Origin: Desulfobacteraceae bacterium
GTDB taxonomy: Bacteria; Desulfobacterota; Desulfobacteria; Desulfobacterales; Desulfatirhabdiaceae
NCBI GenBank assembly: GCA_027325475.1
Contig: DAIEFO010000130.1
Coordinates: 1 to 6,525, forward strand
DNA: 6,525 bases
Direction: 5' to 3'
The position numbers and the translations under genes are program-made. Shown here one piece after another: positions 1 through 5,809 of the stretch. Each line of letters starts with the position of its first letter. Position 1 is the stretch's first letter. The notes beneath the pieces are model-generated. The model saw only the letters and a program-made list of their open reading frames with translations, was not told the origin of the DNA and made no database searches.

Positions 1-137
1 TCGTAAAAAGTCCGGATGCTGCGTTGCGCTGCATCCTTCGTCGTTGCGGCGTACCATAAGTACGCCTCACTCCTCAGAATTTGCGCGCCTTGCCTGCGGC
101 CTTTTTACAAAGTCGTCCGAAATTCGACTTTTTACGA
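1..137. repeat. MITE-like intergenic repeat with 12-bp perfect inverted ends
   Basis: The stretch opens with TCGTAAAAAGTC (1-12) and closes with its exact reverse complement GACTTTTTACGA (126-137). Inside are three further dyads: 14-36 (GGATGC/GCATCC plus an inner GCG/CGC, with T-T mismatches), 48-66 (GGCGTAC/GTACGCC, 5-base loop) and 109-131 (AAAGTCG/CGACTTT, 9-base loop). CTTTTTAC occurs twice, at 101-108 and 128-135. No credible protein is encoded. Non-coding length, matched ends and dense hairpins fit a miniature inverted-repeat element or a dispersed intergenic repeat, and I associate this type of sequence with Desulfobacterota genomes (memory, not checked). The left end coincides with the window edge, so no target-site duplication can be tested and the element could continue further left. 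It lies 33 bases after the ugpE stop and could also fold as an RNA 3' end for the ugp transcript. Confidence 0.65.
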
Positions 138-170
138 GAACATCAACATATTTAATTTATTGAGCGTGAG

Positions 171-1091
171 CTACTTTTCAGAATCTACCAGCCCTTTGAT
201 AAACCACCGCTGCATGAAAATCACCAACAGAACCGGCGGCAGCATGACCAGGAGCGCTCCGGCCATCGCTATATTCCAGGTCGGCAATTCGTCCATCTGG
301 GGGATCAAACGTTCAAGCCCGACAACAGCGGTTGTCATTCGCGGATTTGTGGTGATTAACAGCGGCCAGAGATACTGATTCCACCCATAGATAAAATCGA
401 TGACCACCAGGGCGGCGATATTGGTTTTGGACAGTGGCAGCAGTATCCGTGTGAAAAATTTCATGGGGGAGGCGCCATCGAGTTTGGCAGCCTCACAAAG
501 CTCTTCCGGGATTGTCAGGAAGAACTGCCGGAACAAAAAAGTCGCCGTGGCGGACGCTATCAGCGGCAGAATAAGCCCTGCATAGCTGTCGAGCAGACTG
601 AATCTGATGGAAAAATGGAAATGGTTTCCCGTCAGACATGAAATAATTGTATTTATTTTAAATAATTGAATTATATTCTGCACTGGCCCGAAGATATTGG
701 CGGTTATCTCATAGGTCGGCAGGATGCGCACTTCAACCGGCAGCATCAGGGTGCAGAACACAGCTACAAAAGCGATTTTTCTGAAGCGAAAATCGAAATA
801 GACAATGGCGAACGCTGTCAGCATGGAGATGGAAATTTTCCCGATCGTAATACCGGTCGCCATGACAAATGAATTCAAAAGCTCAATGCCCATGCCGCCT
901 TTGAACCATGCCGCCTTGAGATTGACCAGAAGCTGATTTCCGGGGATCAGGGGCATGGGAATTCTGGAAACATCTTCAAGGGACAGCGTCGCGGCAATCA
1001 GGGTGTAAACAATGGGAAAGCTGACGATTACAATGACTAAAATCAGCAGCGTGTAGGTAACGGCATCCAGCCATGGATTGTTTTCAACCAT
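171..1091 (-). CDS. ugpE: sn-glycerol-3-phosphate ABC transporter permease UgpE, with in-frame insertion
   Basis: This is one of the two inner-membrane permease subunits of the UgpBAEC importer, which takes up glycerol-3-phosphate and, in E. coli, glycerophosphodiesters. The 306-residue protein shows the expected six membrane spans and the cytoplasmic EAA loop that docks the ATPase (residues 200-219, EAAKLDGASPMKFF then ILLP). Family hallmarks include LMLPVEVRILPT (115-126), LDSYAGL (167-173), ATATFLFRQFF (181-191), FIYGWNQYLWPLL (233-245) and the C-terminus KGLVDSEK. E. coli UgpE has 281 residues. The excess is explained by about 31 extra residues (roughly 133-165) between TAN and LLDSYAG, in the loop between spans 3 and 4 that is predicted to be periplasmic. 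The start follows the ugpA stop by 5 bases across an A-rich run, with no strong ribosome site, so translational coupling to ugpA is likely. The frame is intact, so I infer a functional protein. Confidence 0.93.
   Translation of the reverse strand: MVENNPWLDAVTYTLLILVIVIVSFPIVYTLIAATLSLEDVSRIPMPLIPGNQLLVNLKAAWFKGGMGIELLNSFVMATGITIGKISISMLTAFAIVYFDFRFRKIAFVAVFCTLMLPVEVRILPTYEITANIFGPVQNIIQLFKINTIISCLTGNHFHFSIRFSLLDSYAGLILPLIASATATFLFRQFFLTIPEELCEAAKLDGASPMKFFTRILLPLSKTNIAALVVIDFIYGWNQYLWPLLITTNPRMTTAVVGLERLIPQMDELPTWNIAMAGALLVMLPPVLLVIFMQRWFIKGLVDSEK
641..668. repeat. 9-bp direct repeat inside the ugpE insertion
   Basis: AAATAATTG occurs at 641-649 and again at 660-668, in a nearly pure A/T stretch that forms the core of the extra coding segment of ugpE (about 597-695). 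Read on the coding strand, the two CAATTATTT copies are in different codon frames (Gln-Leu-Phe versus Thr-Ile-Ile-Ser). The similarity is therefore at DNA level rather than a peptide repeat. It may be a trace of local duplication, or simple chance in AT-rich DNA. Confidence 0.5.
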
Positions 1092-1096
1092 TTTTT

Positions 1097-1987
1097 TTAT
1101 CCGGCATATTGCACTTTTTTTTCGATATACTTGAACTGAAAAAGGGTCAGTGCCACAATGACGATCATCAACACGACAGATTGCGCCGCTGAAGACCCCA
1201 GATCCAACCCGACAAATCCATCCCTGTACACTTTATAGATCATCGTCATCGTAGCGCCGCCAGGCCCGCCCTGGGTAACGGTATGGATAATGCCGAAAGT
1301 CTCGAAAAAAGCATAAACCACATTCATGACCATCAGAAAGAACAGCGTCGGAGACAACAGCGGAAACGAAATTGTCCAAAATCGCCGGAACGGACCGGCG
1401 CCGTCAATGGCCGCCGCCTCGATCAAAGATCTGGGGATAGATTGAAGTCCCGCAATGAAAAAAACGAAATTATAACTGATTTGTTTCCAAGCGCTGGCGA
1501 TGATCACCAGAAACAAGGCATCATTACCATTCAGGATAGGATTCCATGTAATACCCAGCCATTGCGTCGGCAGGCGTGAAATAATGCCGAAAGTCGGATG
1601 AAAGATAAACATCCACAGCACTCCCGATATGGCCGGAGCAACTGCATAGGGCCATATGAGAAATGTGCGGATTGCAGACTTCGCCTTCAGCACCCGGTTG
1701 GCCAGCGCCGCCGTCAGAAGTCCCGCAGAAAGCGAAAGCATCGTTGTCAAAAAACTAAAAATAAATGTGATGCCGATGGACTTCCAATATAAGGGGTCCT
1801 CAAAAAGATGCCTGAAATTATATAGCCATACAAACTGTGACCTGACACCAAAAGGATCGCTGAGCATAAATGATTGAAAAAGCGCCTGCGCCGCGGGCCA
1901 GTAGAAAAATATCAGGATAATCAGCAGTTGTGGCAGGATTAGTAAATATGGCAGCAACCTGTTGGAGAAGGAAGATCGTTTCAGCAT
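1097..1987 (-). CDS. ugpA: sn-glycerol-3-phosphate ABC transporter permease UgpA
   Basis: This is the partner permease of UgpE in the inner membrane, a MalF-type subunit with six predicted spans. At 296 residues it almost equals E. coli UgpA (295). The N-terminus runs RLLPYLLILPQLLIILIFFYWP (10-31, first span). The ATPase-docking EAA loop is at 190-213 (EAAAIDGAGPFRRF, then ISFPLLSP). The highly typical Ugp segment VTQGGPGGATMTMIYKVYR lies at 237-255, and the C-terminal SSAAQSVVLM is at 265-274. The gene follows ugpB after a 78-base gap containing a stem-loop (2021-2051) and precedes ugpE by 5 bases. The ATG at 1987 has only a weak purine-rich leader (AGAAAAA), but the homologous N-terminus begins here, so I keep this start. 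No truncation or missing motif is seen. Confidence 0.95.
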   Translation of the reverse strand: MLKRSSFSNRLLPYLLILPQLLIILIFFYWPAAQALFQSFMLSDPFGVRSQFVWLYNFRHLFEDPLYWKSIGITFIFSFLTTMLSLSAGLLTAALANRVLKAKSAIRTFLIWPYAVAPAISGVLWMFIFHPTFGIISRLPTQWLGITWNPILNGNDALFLVIIASAWKQISYNFVFFIAGLQSIPRSLIEAAAIDGAGPFRRFWTISFPLLSPTLFFLMVMNVVYAFFETFGIIHTVTQGGPGGATMTMIYKVYRDGFVGLDLGSSAAQSVVLMIVIVALTLFQFKYIEKKVQYAG

Positions 1988-2020
1988 TTTTTCTGAGAAG
2001 GGGAAAAGGTATTATGGACG

Positions 2021-2051
2021 GATGCGAGAACCATGACATCGTTCCCGCATC
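2021..2051 (-). other. Intercistronic stem-loop between ugpB and ugpA
   Basis: On the transcribed (minus) strand GATGCGGGAAC pairs with GTTCTCGCATC around a 9-base loop, giving an 11-bp stem that is complete because of one G-U pair. On the plus strand the same position would be an A-C mismatch, which favours an RNA structure made from the operon transcript. It begins 14 bases after the ugpB stop and has no U-run, so it is unlikely to be a strong terminator. Stem-loops in this position, between a binding-protein gene and its permease genes, are known to protect the upstream message (as between malE and malF) and so keep the binding protein in excess. That role is inferred here. Confidence 0.6.
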
Positions 2052-2065
2052 GCAGCAGCGCATCG

Positions 2066-3382
2066 TTATTCACTGCGTTTTTCGAATTGCCGGAGCAGTT
2101 CATCGCCTCTGCTGACGGCGTCATCCAAGGCTTGCCTGGCGGTTTTTTTGCCCTGCCAGAGCATTTCTATCTCTTCATTCATGACATCCCGAATCTGCGG
2201 AAAACTTCCCAGCCGGATACCCCGGGAATTAACGGTCGGCGCTTTCCGGGTCAGTTGAAGAATGCCGACTTCCTGGGCGGGATATTTTTGATAATATCCG
2301 GACGATTTCAGTTTTTCGTAGGCTTTCAGCGTAATGGGCAGGTATCCTGTCTCTTTATGCCAGAGTATCTGCATATCTTCAGTAGCCAGAAACGCCAGAA
2401 AGTCGGCAACGCCCTGATAGTCTTCTTTGGGATGCCCCTTCAGCACCCAAAGGGAAGCACCACCGATAATGCTGTTCTGAGGTTCTTTATTGGACGCTTC
2501 AACCGGCAGCGGTGCGGCGCCCCAGTCGAACTTGGCGTTATGTTTCAAAGCGCCGATAGCGCCGATGCTGTCCATCAGAATGGCGCATTTACCGGAAATA
2601 AAAGCGGCTTGCGGTCCCTTGTATTCGCGTTCTTCATAGACAAATCGTTTATCGTTCATCCATTGTTTCAGTCTCTCAAAATGATGAATGAGCATGGGGT
2701 TGTTGATGGTAAGCCGGGCATCCAGTCCGTCAAAGCCATTGGCTTCGGTGGCGATCGGAATATTCTGAATGGCGCTGTAGTTTTCGATCATCACCCAGGT
2801 CTGCCACGCACTCGTCATTCCATATTCGGCGCCGCCGGATGCCACCAATCTGGCGGCGACCTTTCCCAAATCTTCCCACGTCTTGGGCGGATCGTTTAAT
2901 CCGGCTTTTTTGAACATATCCTTGTTGTAATACATAATGGGAGTTGACGAGTTGAATGGCATGGACTGGAGTTCGCCATTGGCGGCTTCGTAGTAGGAAA
3001 GCACCGGTTGCAGATAACCCTTCCAGTCAATATGATGCCCCGTGTCTTTCATGAGATCATACACGGGATAAATGGCCTTGGACAGCATCATGGTTTGGGT
3101 TCCGACCTCATAAACCTGAAGGATATGGGGCTGGTTGTGAGAACGGAATGCGGCGATACCGGCATTCATGGTTTCGCTGTAAGAACCTTTGGCGACAGGA
3201 ATAACGACGTATTTGTTCTGGGACTGATTGAAAGCGTTGACGATTTTTTTCAGAGATTCTTCCAGCGCACCTGTTTGGGCGTGCCAGAACTGAATTTCGA
3301 TGGGCTTTGCCATCAAATCCGAAGTCATGAACATCACTCCAAACCCCATCACCAGAAAAACGGCAAGCTGTCTCAGTTTCAT
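2066..3382 (-). CDS. ugpB: sn-glycerol-3-phosphate ABC transporter periplasmic binding protein UgpB
   Basis: This is the extracytoplasmic solute-binding protein that captures glycerol-3-phosphate (and probably glycerophosphodiesters) and delivers it to UgpA/UgpE. From the chosen ATG at 3382 the protein is 438 residues, the same length as E. coli UgpB. It has a signal peptide (residues 1-25, hydrophobic core LAVFLVMGFGVMFM, likely cut after LMA before KPIEIQFWHA). A longer reading from 3427 would add 15 polar residues ahead of the signal peptide and start without a ribosome site. The ATG at 3382 has AGGGAGG 5 bases upstream. Compared from memory with the E. coli ligand-contacting residues, Tyr68, Glu92, Ser145/146, Ser272, Gly308/309, Tyr348 and Arg398 appear to be kept, supporting glycerol-3-phosphate rather than sugar binding. 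The C-terminal RGIRLGSFPQIRDV (387-400) and GKKTARQALDDAV (411-423) are typical of UgpB. Confidence 0.95.
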   Translation of the reverse strand: MKLRQLAVFLVMGFGVMFMTSDLMAKPIEIQFWHAQTGALEESLKKIVNAFNQSQNKYVVIPVAKGSYSETMNAGIAAFRSHNQPHILQVYEVGTQTMMLSKAIYPVYDLMKDTGHHIDWKGYLQPVLSYYEAANGELQSMPFNSSTPIMYYNKDMFKKAGLNDPPKTWEDLGKVAARLVASGGAEYGMTSAWQTWVMIENYSAIQNIPIATEANGFDGLDARLTINNPMLIHHFERLKQWMNDKRFVYEEREYKGPQAAFISGKCAILMDSIGAIGALKHNAKFDWGAAPLPVEASNKEPQNSIIGGASLWVLKGHPKEDYQGVADFLAFLATEDMQILWHKETGYLPITLKAYEKLKSSGYYQKYPAQEVGILQLTRKAPTVNSRGIRLGSFPQIRDVMNEEIEMLWQGKKTARQALDDAVSRGDELLRQFEKRSE

Positions 3383-3387
3383 GAATA

Positions 3388-3394
3388 CCTCCCT
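3388..3394 (-). promoter_or_regulatory. Strong ribosome binding site of ugpB
   Basis: AGGGAGG on the minus strand lies 5 bases before the ATG at 3382. It is the best Shine-Dalgarno match in the window, it decides the ugpB start over the upstream in-frame ATG at 3427, and it fits the high expression expected of a binding protein. Confidence 0.85.
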
Positions 3395-3426
3395 TGATTG
3401 GTTGTGATACCGATTCTGATATTGCA

Positions 3427-3482
3427 CTTATTCGCTCAGGGTGGCAGAACTTTATAAAAATTGGGTTAAAAAATTGTTAGAA
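3427..3482 (-). promoter_or_regulatory. Candidate Pho-type box and promoter of ugpBAE
   Basis: Reading towards ugpB, four 7-base units begin exactly 11 bases apart: TTCTAAC (3476-3482), TTTTAAC (3465-3471), TTTTTAT (3454-3460) and TTCTGCC (3443-3449). Each begins TTYT, and the first two match at 6 of 7 positions. Direct repeats with an 11-bp period are the architecture of PhoB boxes, and ugp is a Pho-regulon operon in E. coli and other bacteria. Ten bases after the last unit is AATAAG (3427-3432), a 4/6 match to TATAAT at the spacing expected when a Pho box replaces the -35. A TATAAT also occurs at 3484-3489 without a good -35. The unit sequence departs from the E. coli CTGTCAT consensus and the region is AT-rich, so the assignment is tentative. 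Confidence 0.4.
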
Positions 3483-3506
3483 AATTATAAGGTTCAGAAC
3501 ACGGTG

Positions 3507-5651
3507 TTATTCATGATGTTCAAACCGCCGCAAAACTTGACGATTATACCGGGATGCAAGGGCTTCAGCTATCACGGGAGACAGAATCCCGGCTGAAACA
3601 GGAACCTGTAACTTGTTTTCTGAAAGATTCCGAAGCGTATCCCGAATGTTATCGATGGTGAACCATCGAAACAGCGTATCCATATCAACATTCAGATACG
3701 CGGCGTTCCGGCTTTTGATGTGATTGGATATCAGCGCCAGCACCGGAATCATGTCGCCGGGCGCCATCTGGCTGGCCTGAATCAGAAACCAGTCCGCTCT
3801 CTGACAATATCCCATCATGCTCATGGCAATGCCGATATTGACATATATCTTCGGATTGCGGGGAGACTGGAGGTCTGCACGTCTTAAATATTTCAAGGCC
3901 GCCTCTGGTTCACGCTGCCTGATCAAAATGTATCCCATCAAATTCAGATCGTCCCAGGGCATTGTCTTTTGGGAAACCAGAATCTCCGCCGCCTGTCTGG
4001 CCTCATCCCATTTCCCTGTCATTGTCAGCAAAACGGCTTTACCGTACATTGCCCGAAGATAGGTCGGATCGCAGGCAAGGGACTGATTATACAAATCCAA
4101 AGCTTTCGGATAATCCTGCCGGCGGATATAGATTCCCGCCATGTTACAAAGCGGAATTGAAAGAAACGAAGATCTGGCCCACTGTTTTGACAGAGATGCC
4201 TTATAAAACTTTAGCGCCACATCAGGCTGACCCGTCTCATTATAATACCAGGCAAGCCCCGCGTATGGTCTTGCCGAATCCGGAGCCTTGAGCAGCACAT
4301 CTTCCCACAGCGTTTTTTCAGAATGCCATACCTGATTGCGAGCATATGCTGTCAGGCCAAACACAACGATCAGCAAAACCGTCAATGATGCGCAAATTCC
4401 TGCCATGAAAGGGCTGCGATGGTTCTGGTAATACCGGATGCCCCGCACAATGCCTGCTGCTGCCGGCAGGAATATAAAAAGTGACGGCAGATAATTACGA
4501 TGCTCAAACACCAGCTCCAGCGGAATGATGGAGGATTCTATGATATGATTGATAAAATAGAACAGGATGCTGAAAGACAGAATGGGTGAACTTCTCAGCC
4601 GATACAGCGCTGTCAGGATAAGCCCCGCAATCATCAATAGCGACAACAGCGTGGTGACAGGGGTCAGCAGGGAGGTGGATACGGTGATGGGATGCTCTAT
4701 CGAAAAGCTGCGAAGCAGAGGGAAAAAAATCTGTATCAGGTATCCCATGACAATGCGAGGTTCCGTGAGCAATCGCTGGCCAACGGTAAATGAACGGGTT
4801 TTTGAAAGCCGCTCGATGAAGGTTAGAGGATTGAGCCTGATCACATCGGCAAATACCAGCGCTATCACCAGCGTGGCTGCCGCAGCAACAACTACTGCCA
4901 TGAGACATTTTTTCCCGTTGTGCCTTATTGAAAAATTCTGGAAAAAAATGATTTCGATGCATCCCAGCGCCAGAGGAAGCATGACGGCATTCTCTTTGGA
5001 GCCAATCGCCAGCAGCAGGCAAAAAAAGCATCCTGAATACAGGATGGACTGACGCCATCGGCTGCTGGAGAGTCTTGCCCGTACATAACACCACATGCCT
5101 GAAATATAAAACAGCGCCGCCAGCAGGCACATGCGCTGCACAATATAAGTGACCGCCTGGGTCTGAATGGGAAGGATTGCCCAGAAAACGGCTGCCAGCA
5201 AAGCGATATCGTTTTCCATCCCCTGAAACCGACCGGAGATGTTGGGGGTTTGAAACAGCGCCAGCAGTAACAGATAAAGACATCCGGCGCACAAAATATG
5301 AATGCCGATATTTACGGCATGATATCCCCACACCTGATCGCCGCCGGCATACCAGTTGAGGGCAAATGTCAGATCAGCAACCGGTCTGTAAGGAATTCCC
5401 GAATAAAGGGCGTTCTGATCCTGAAAAAGATTGGTGGCCCGCAGCAGCGACGTTATGGAAATATCCTGTATATGAACAAGAGGATTGGTGACAATATTCG
5501 GAAAATCATCCATATGCCACGATGCATTCCACGTGTTGGCATAAATGAGAACACAGATGGCGGCAATGAGCAGAAAGCCTGAACACCTGCCGGCGGCATC
5601 GTTGTGCTGAGAATAATTTTTGTAACTTTTCAATAAGTTACTGTGGCACAT
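3507..5651 (-). CDS. TMTC/GT-C-like multi-span membrane protein with C-terminal TPR repeats
   Basis: This is probably a membrane glycosyltransferase-like protein with a TPR tail; substrate and partners are unknown. Residues 1-440 hold a first span (25-39) and about ten further hydrophobic segments. Motifs in order are WHMDD (45-49, acidic pair in the first outer loop as in GT-C enzymes), YRPV (88-91), GYHAVNIGIH (109-118), PIQTQAVTYIVQR (161-173), SKENAV (218-223), ESSIIPLELVFEHRNYLPS (372-390) and RNQVW (438-442). This order matches eukaryotic TMTC O-mannosyltransferase-like proteins and their bacterial relatives. Residues about 461-631 form five TPR units (near 461, 498, 530, 565 and 599), and the last 80 residues are not recognised. 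The position before PIQTQAV, usually His, is Leu160. The start has no clear ribosome site, but the next in-frame Met (47) would remove span 1. It stands alone, 158 bases after ureG and 124 bases before ugpB, with no visible terminator. Confidence 0.85.
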   Translation of the reverse strand: MCHSNLLKSYKNYSQHNDAAGRCSGFLLIAAICVLIYANTWNASWHMDDFPNIVTNPLVHIQDISITSLLRATNLFQDQNALYSGIPYRPVADLTFALNWYAGGDQVWGYHAVNIGIHILCAGCLYLLLLALFQTPNISGRFQGMENDIALLAAVFWAILPIQTQAVTYIVQRMCLLAALFYISGMWCYVRARLSSSRWRQSILYSGCFFCLLLAIGSKENAVMLPLALGCIEIIFFQNFSIRHNGKKCLMAVVVAAAATLVIALVFADVIRLNPLTFIERLSKTRSFTVGQRLLTEPRIVMGYLIQIFFPLLRSFSIEHPITVSTSLLTPVTTLLSLLMIAGLILTALYRLRSSPILSFSILFYFINHIIESSIIPLELVFEHRNYLPSLFIFLPAAAGIVRGIRYYQNHRSPFMAGICASLTVLLIVVFGLTAYARNQVWHSEKTLWEDVLLKAPDSARPYAGLAWYYNETGQPDVALKFYKASLSKQWARSSFLSIPLCNMAGIYIRRQDYPKALDLYNQSLACDPTYLRAMYGKAVLLTMTGKWDEARQAAEILVSQKTMPWDDLNLMGYILIRQREPEAALKYLRRADLQSPRNPKIYVNIGIAMSMMGYCQRADWFLIQASQMAPGDMIPVLALISNHIKSRNAAYLNVDMDTLFRWFTIDNIRDTLRNLSENKLQVPVSAGILSPVIAEALASRYNRQVLRRFEHHE

Positions 5652-5718
5652 AAAATCAGCATGTTGTGAATTGAATTTTTGAGTTTAAGCAATATCGGCA
5701 CCAAACTATGGCATAAAA

Positions 5719-5754
5719 TAAATTGGACGACTTTTTACGAGGTCATCCAATTTA
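5719..5754 (-). repeat. Hairpin repeat carrying the TCGTAAAAAGTC 12-mer; possible ure terminator
   Basis: On the minus strand a 13-base arm (TAAATTGGATGAC) pairs with GTCGTCCAATTTA around a 10-base loop. The stem is complete, with one G-U pair; on the plus strand that position is a C-A mismatch. The loop and the inner 3' arm contain TCGTAAAAAGTC, the same 12-mer that bounds the repeat at 1-137. The stem is followed by TTTTATG, a short U-run, and lies 55 bases after the ureG stop, so it may end the urease transcript. The AT-rich stem and weak tail make termination uncertain. It may instead be a solo copy of a dispersed palindromic repeat. Confidence 0.6.
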
Positions 5755-5767
5755 ATCGGCTGAATAT

Positions 5768-5796
5768 CGTATAATACTAAGCGCTACGCTTTTCAA
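5768..5796 (-). promoter_or_regulatory. Candidate sigma70-type promoter for the TPR membrane protein gene
   Basis: TTGAAA (5791-5796; 5/6 match to the -35 consensus) and TATACG (5768-5773; 4/6 match to the -10) are separated by exactly 17 bases on the minus strand. The spacer holds a small dyad, AAGCG/CGCTT (5779-5791), which could be an operator or chance. Transcription would start near 5761, leaving a leader of about 110 bases that contains the hairpin at 5719-5754. If that hairpin is an efficient terminator, this promoter could not serve the gene well, so at most one of the two readings is fully right. Confidence 0.35.
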
Positions 5797-5809
5797 GCCT
5801 GCATCCGAA

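Noticed and set aside
1..72. Minus-strand short open frame starting in the repeat (MVRRNDEG...)
   Set aside because: It has an AGGAG upstream, but it consists only of hairpin repeat sequence and runs off the window; such frames recur with dispersed repeats.
16..378. 120-codon plus-strand frame crossing the left repeat
   Set aside because: It reads through the repeat and then antisense to the 3' end of ugpE, so it is a chance frame.
1090..1099. A-run at the ugpA-ugpE junction as a possible frameshift site
   Set aside because: The run lies after the ugpA stop and both proteins have normal ends, so simple coupled reinitiation explains it.
2033..2899. 288-codon open frame on the plus strand
   Set aside because: Lies entirely antisense to ugpB and its downstream gap. 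The translation has no recognisable family pattern, and ugpB is full length with strong family motifs.
3383..3427. N-terminally extended UgpB starting at 3427
   Set aside because: The extension places polar residues before a clear signal peptide and lacks a ribosome site, while 3382 has AGGGAGG at ideal spacing and gives the family length.
3492..3508. Overlapping palindromes GTTCAGAAC and AACACGGTGTT next to the stop of the TPR gene
   Set aside because: No loop for an RNA hairpin and no U-run, so not a terminator. They could be an operator, but there is no second line of support.
4504..5331. 275-codon open frame on the minus strand in another frame
   Set aside because: Overlaps the membrane part of the TPR protein. 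Its composition (rich in Cys, His, Ser, Arg) is typical of an out-of-frame reading of hydrophobic codons.
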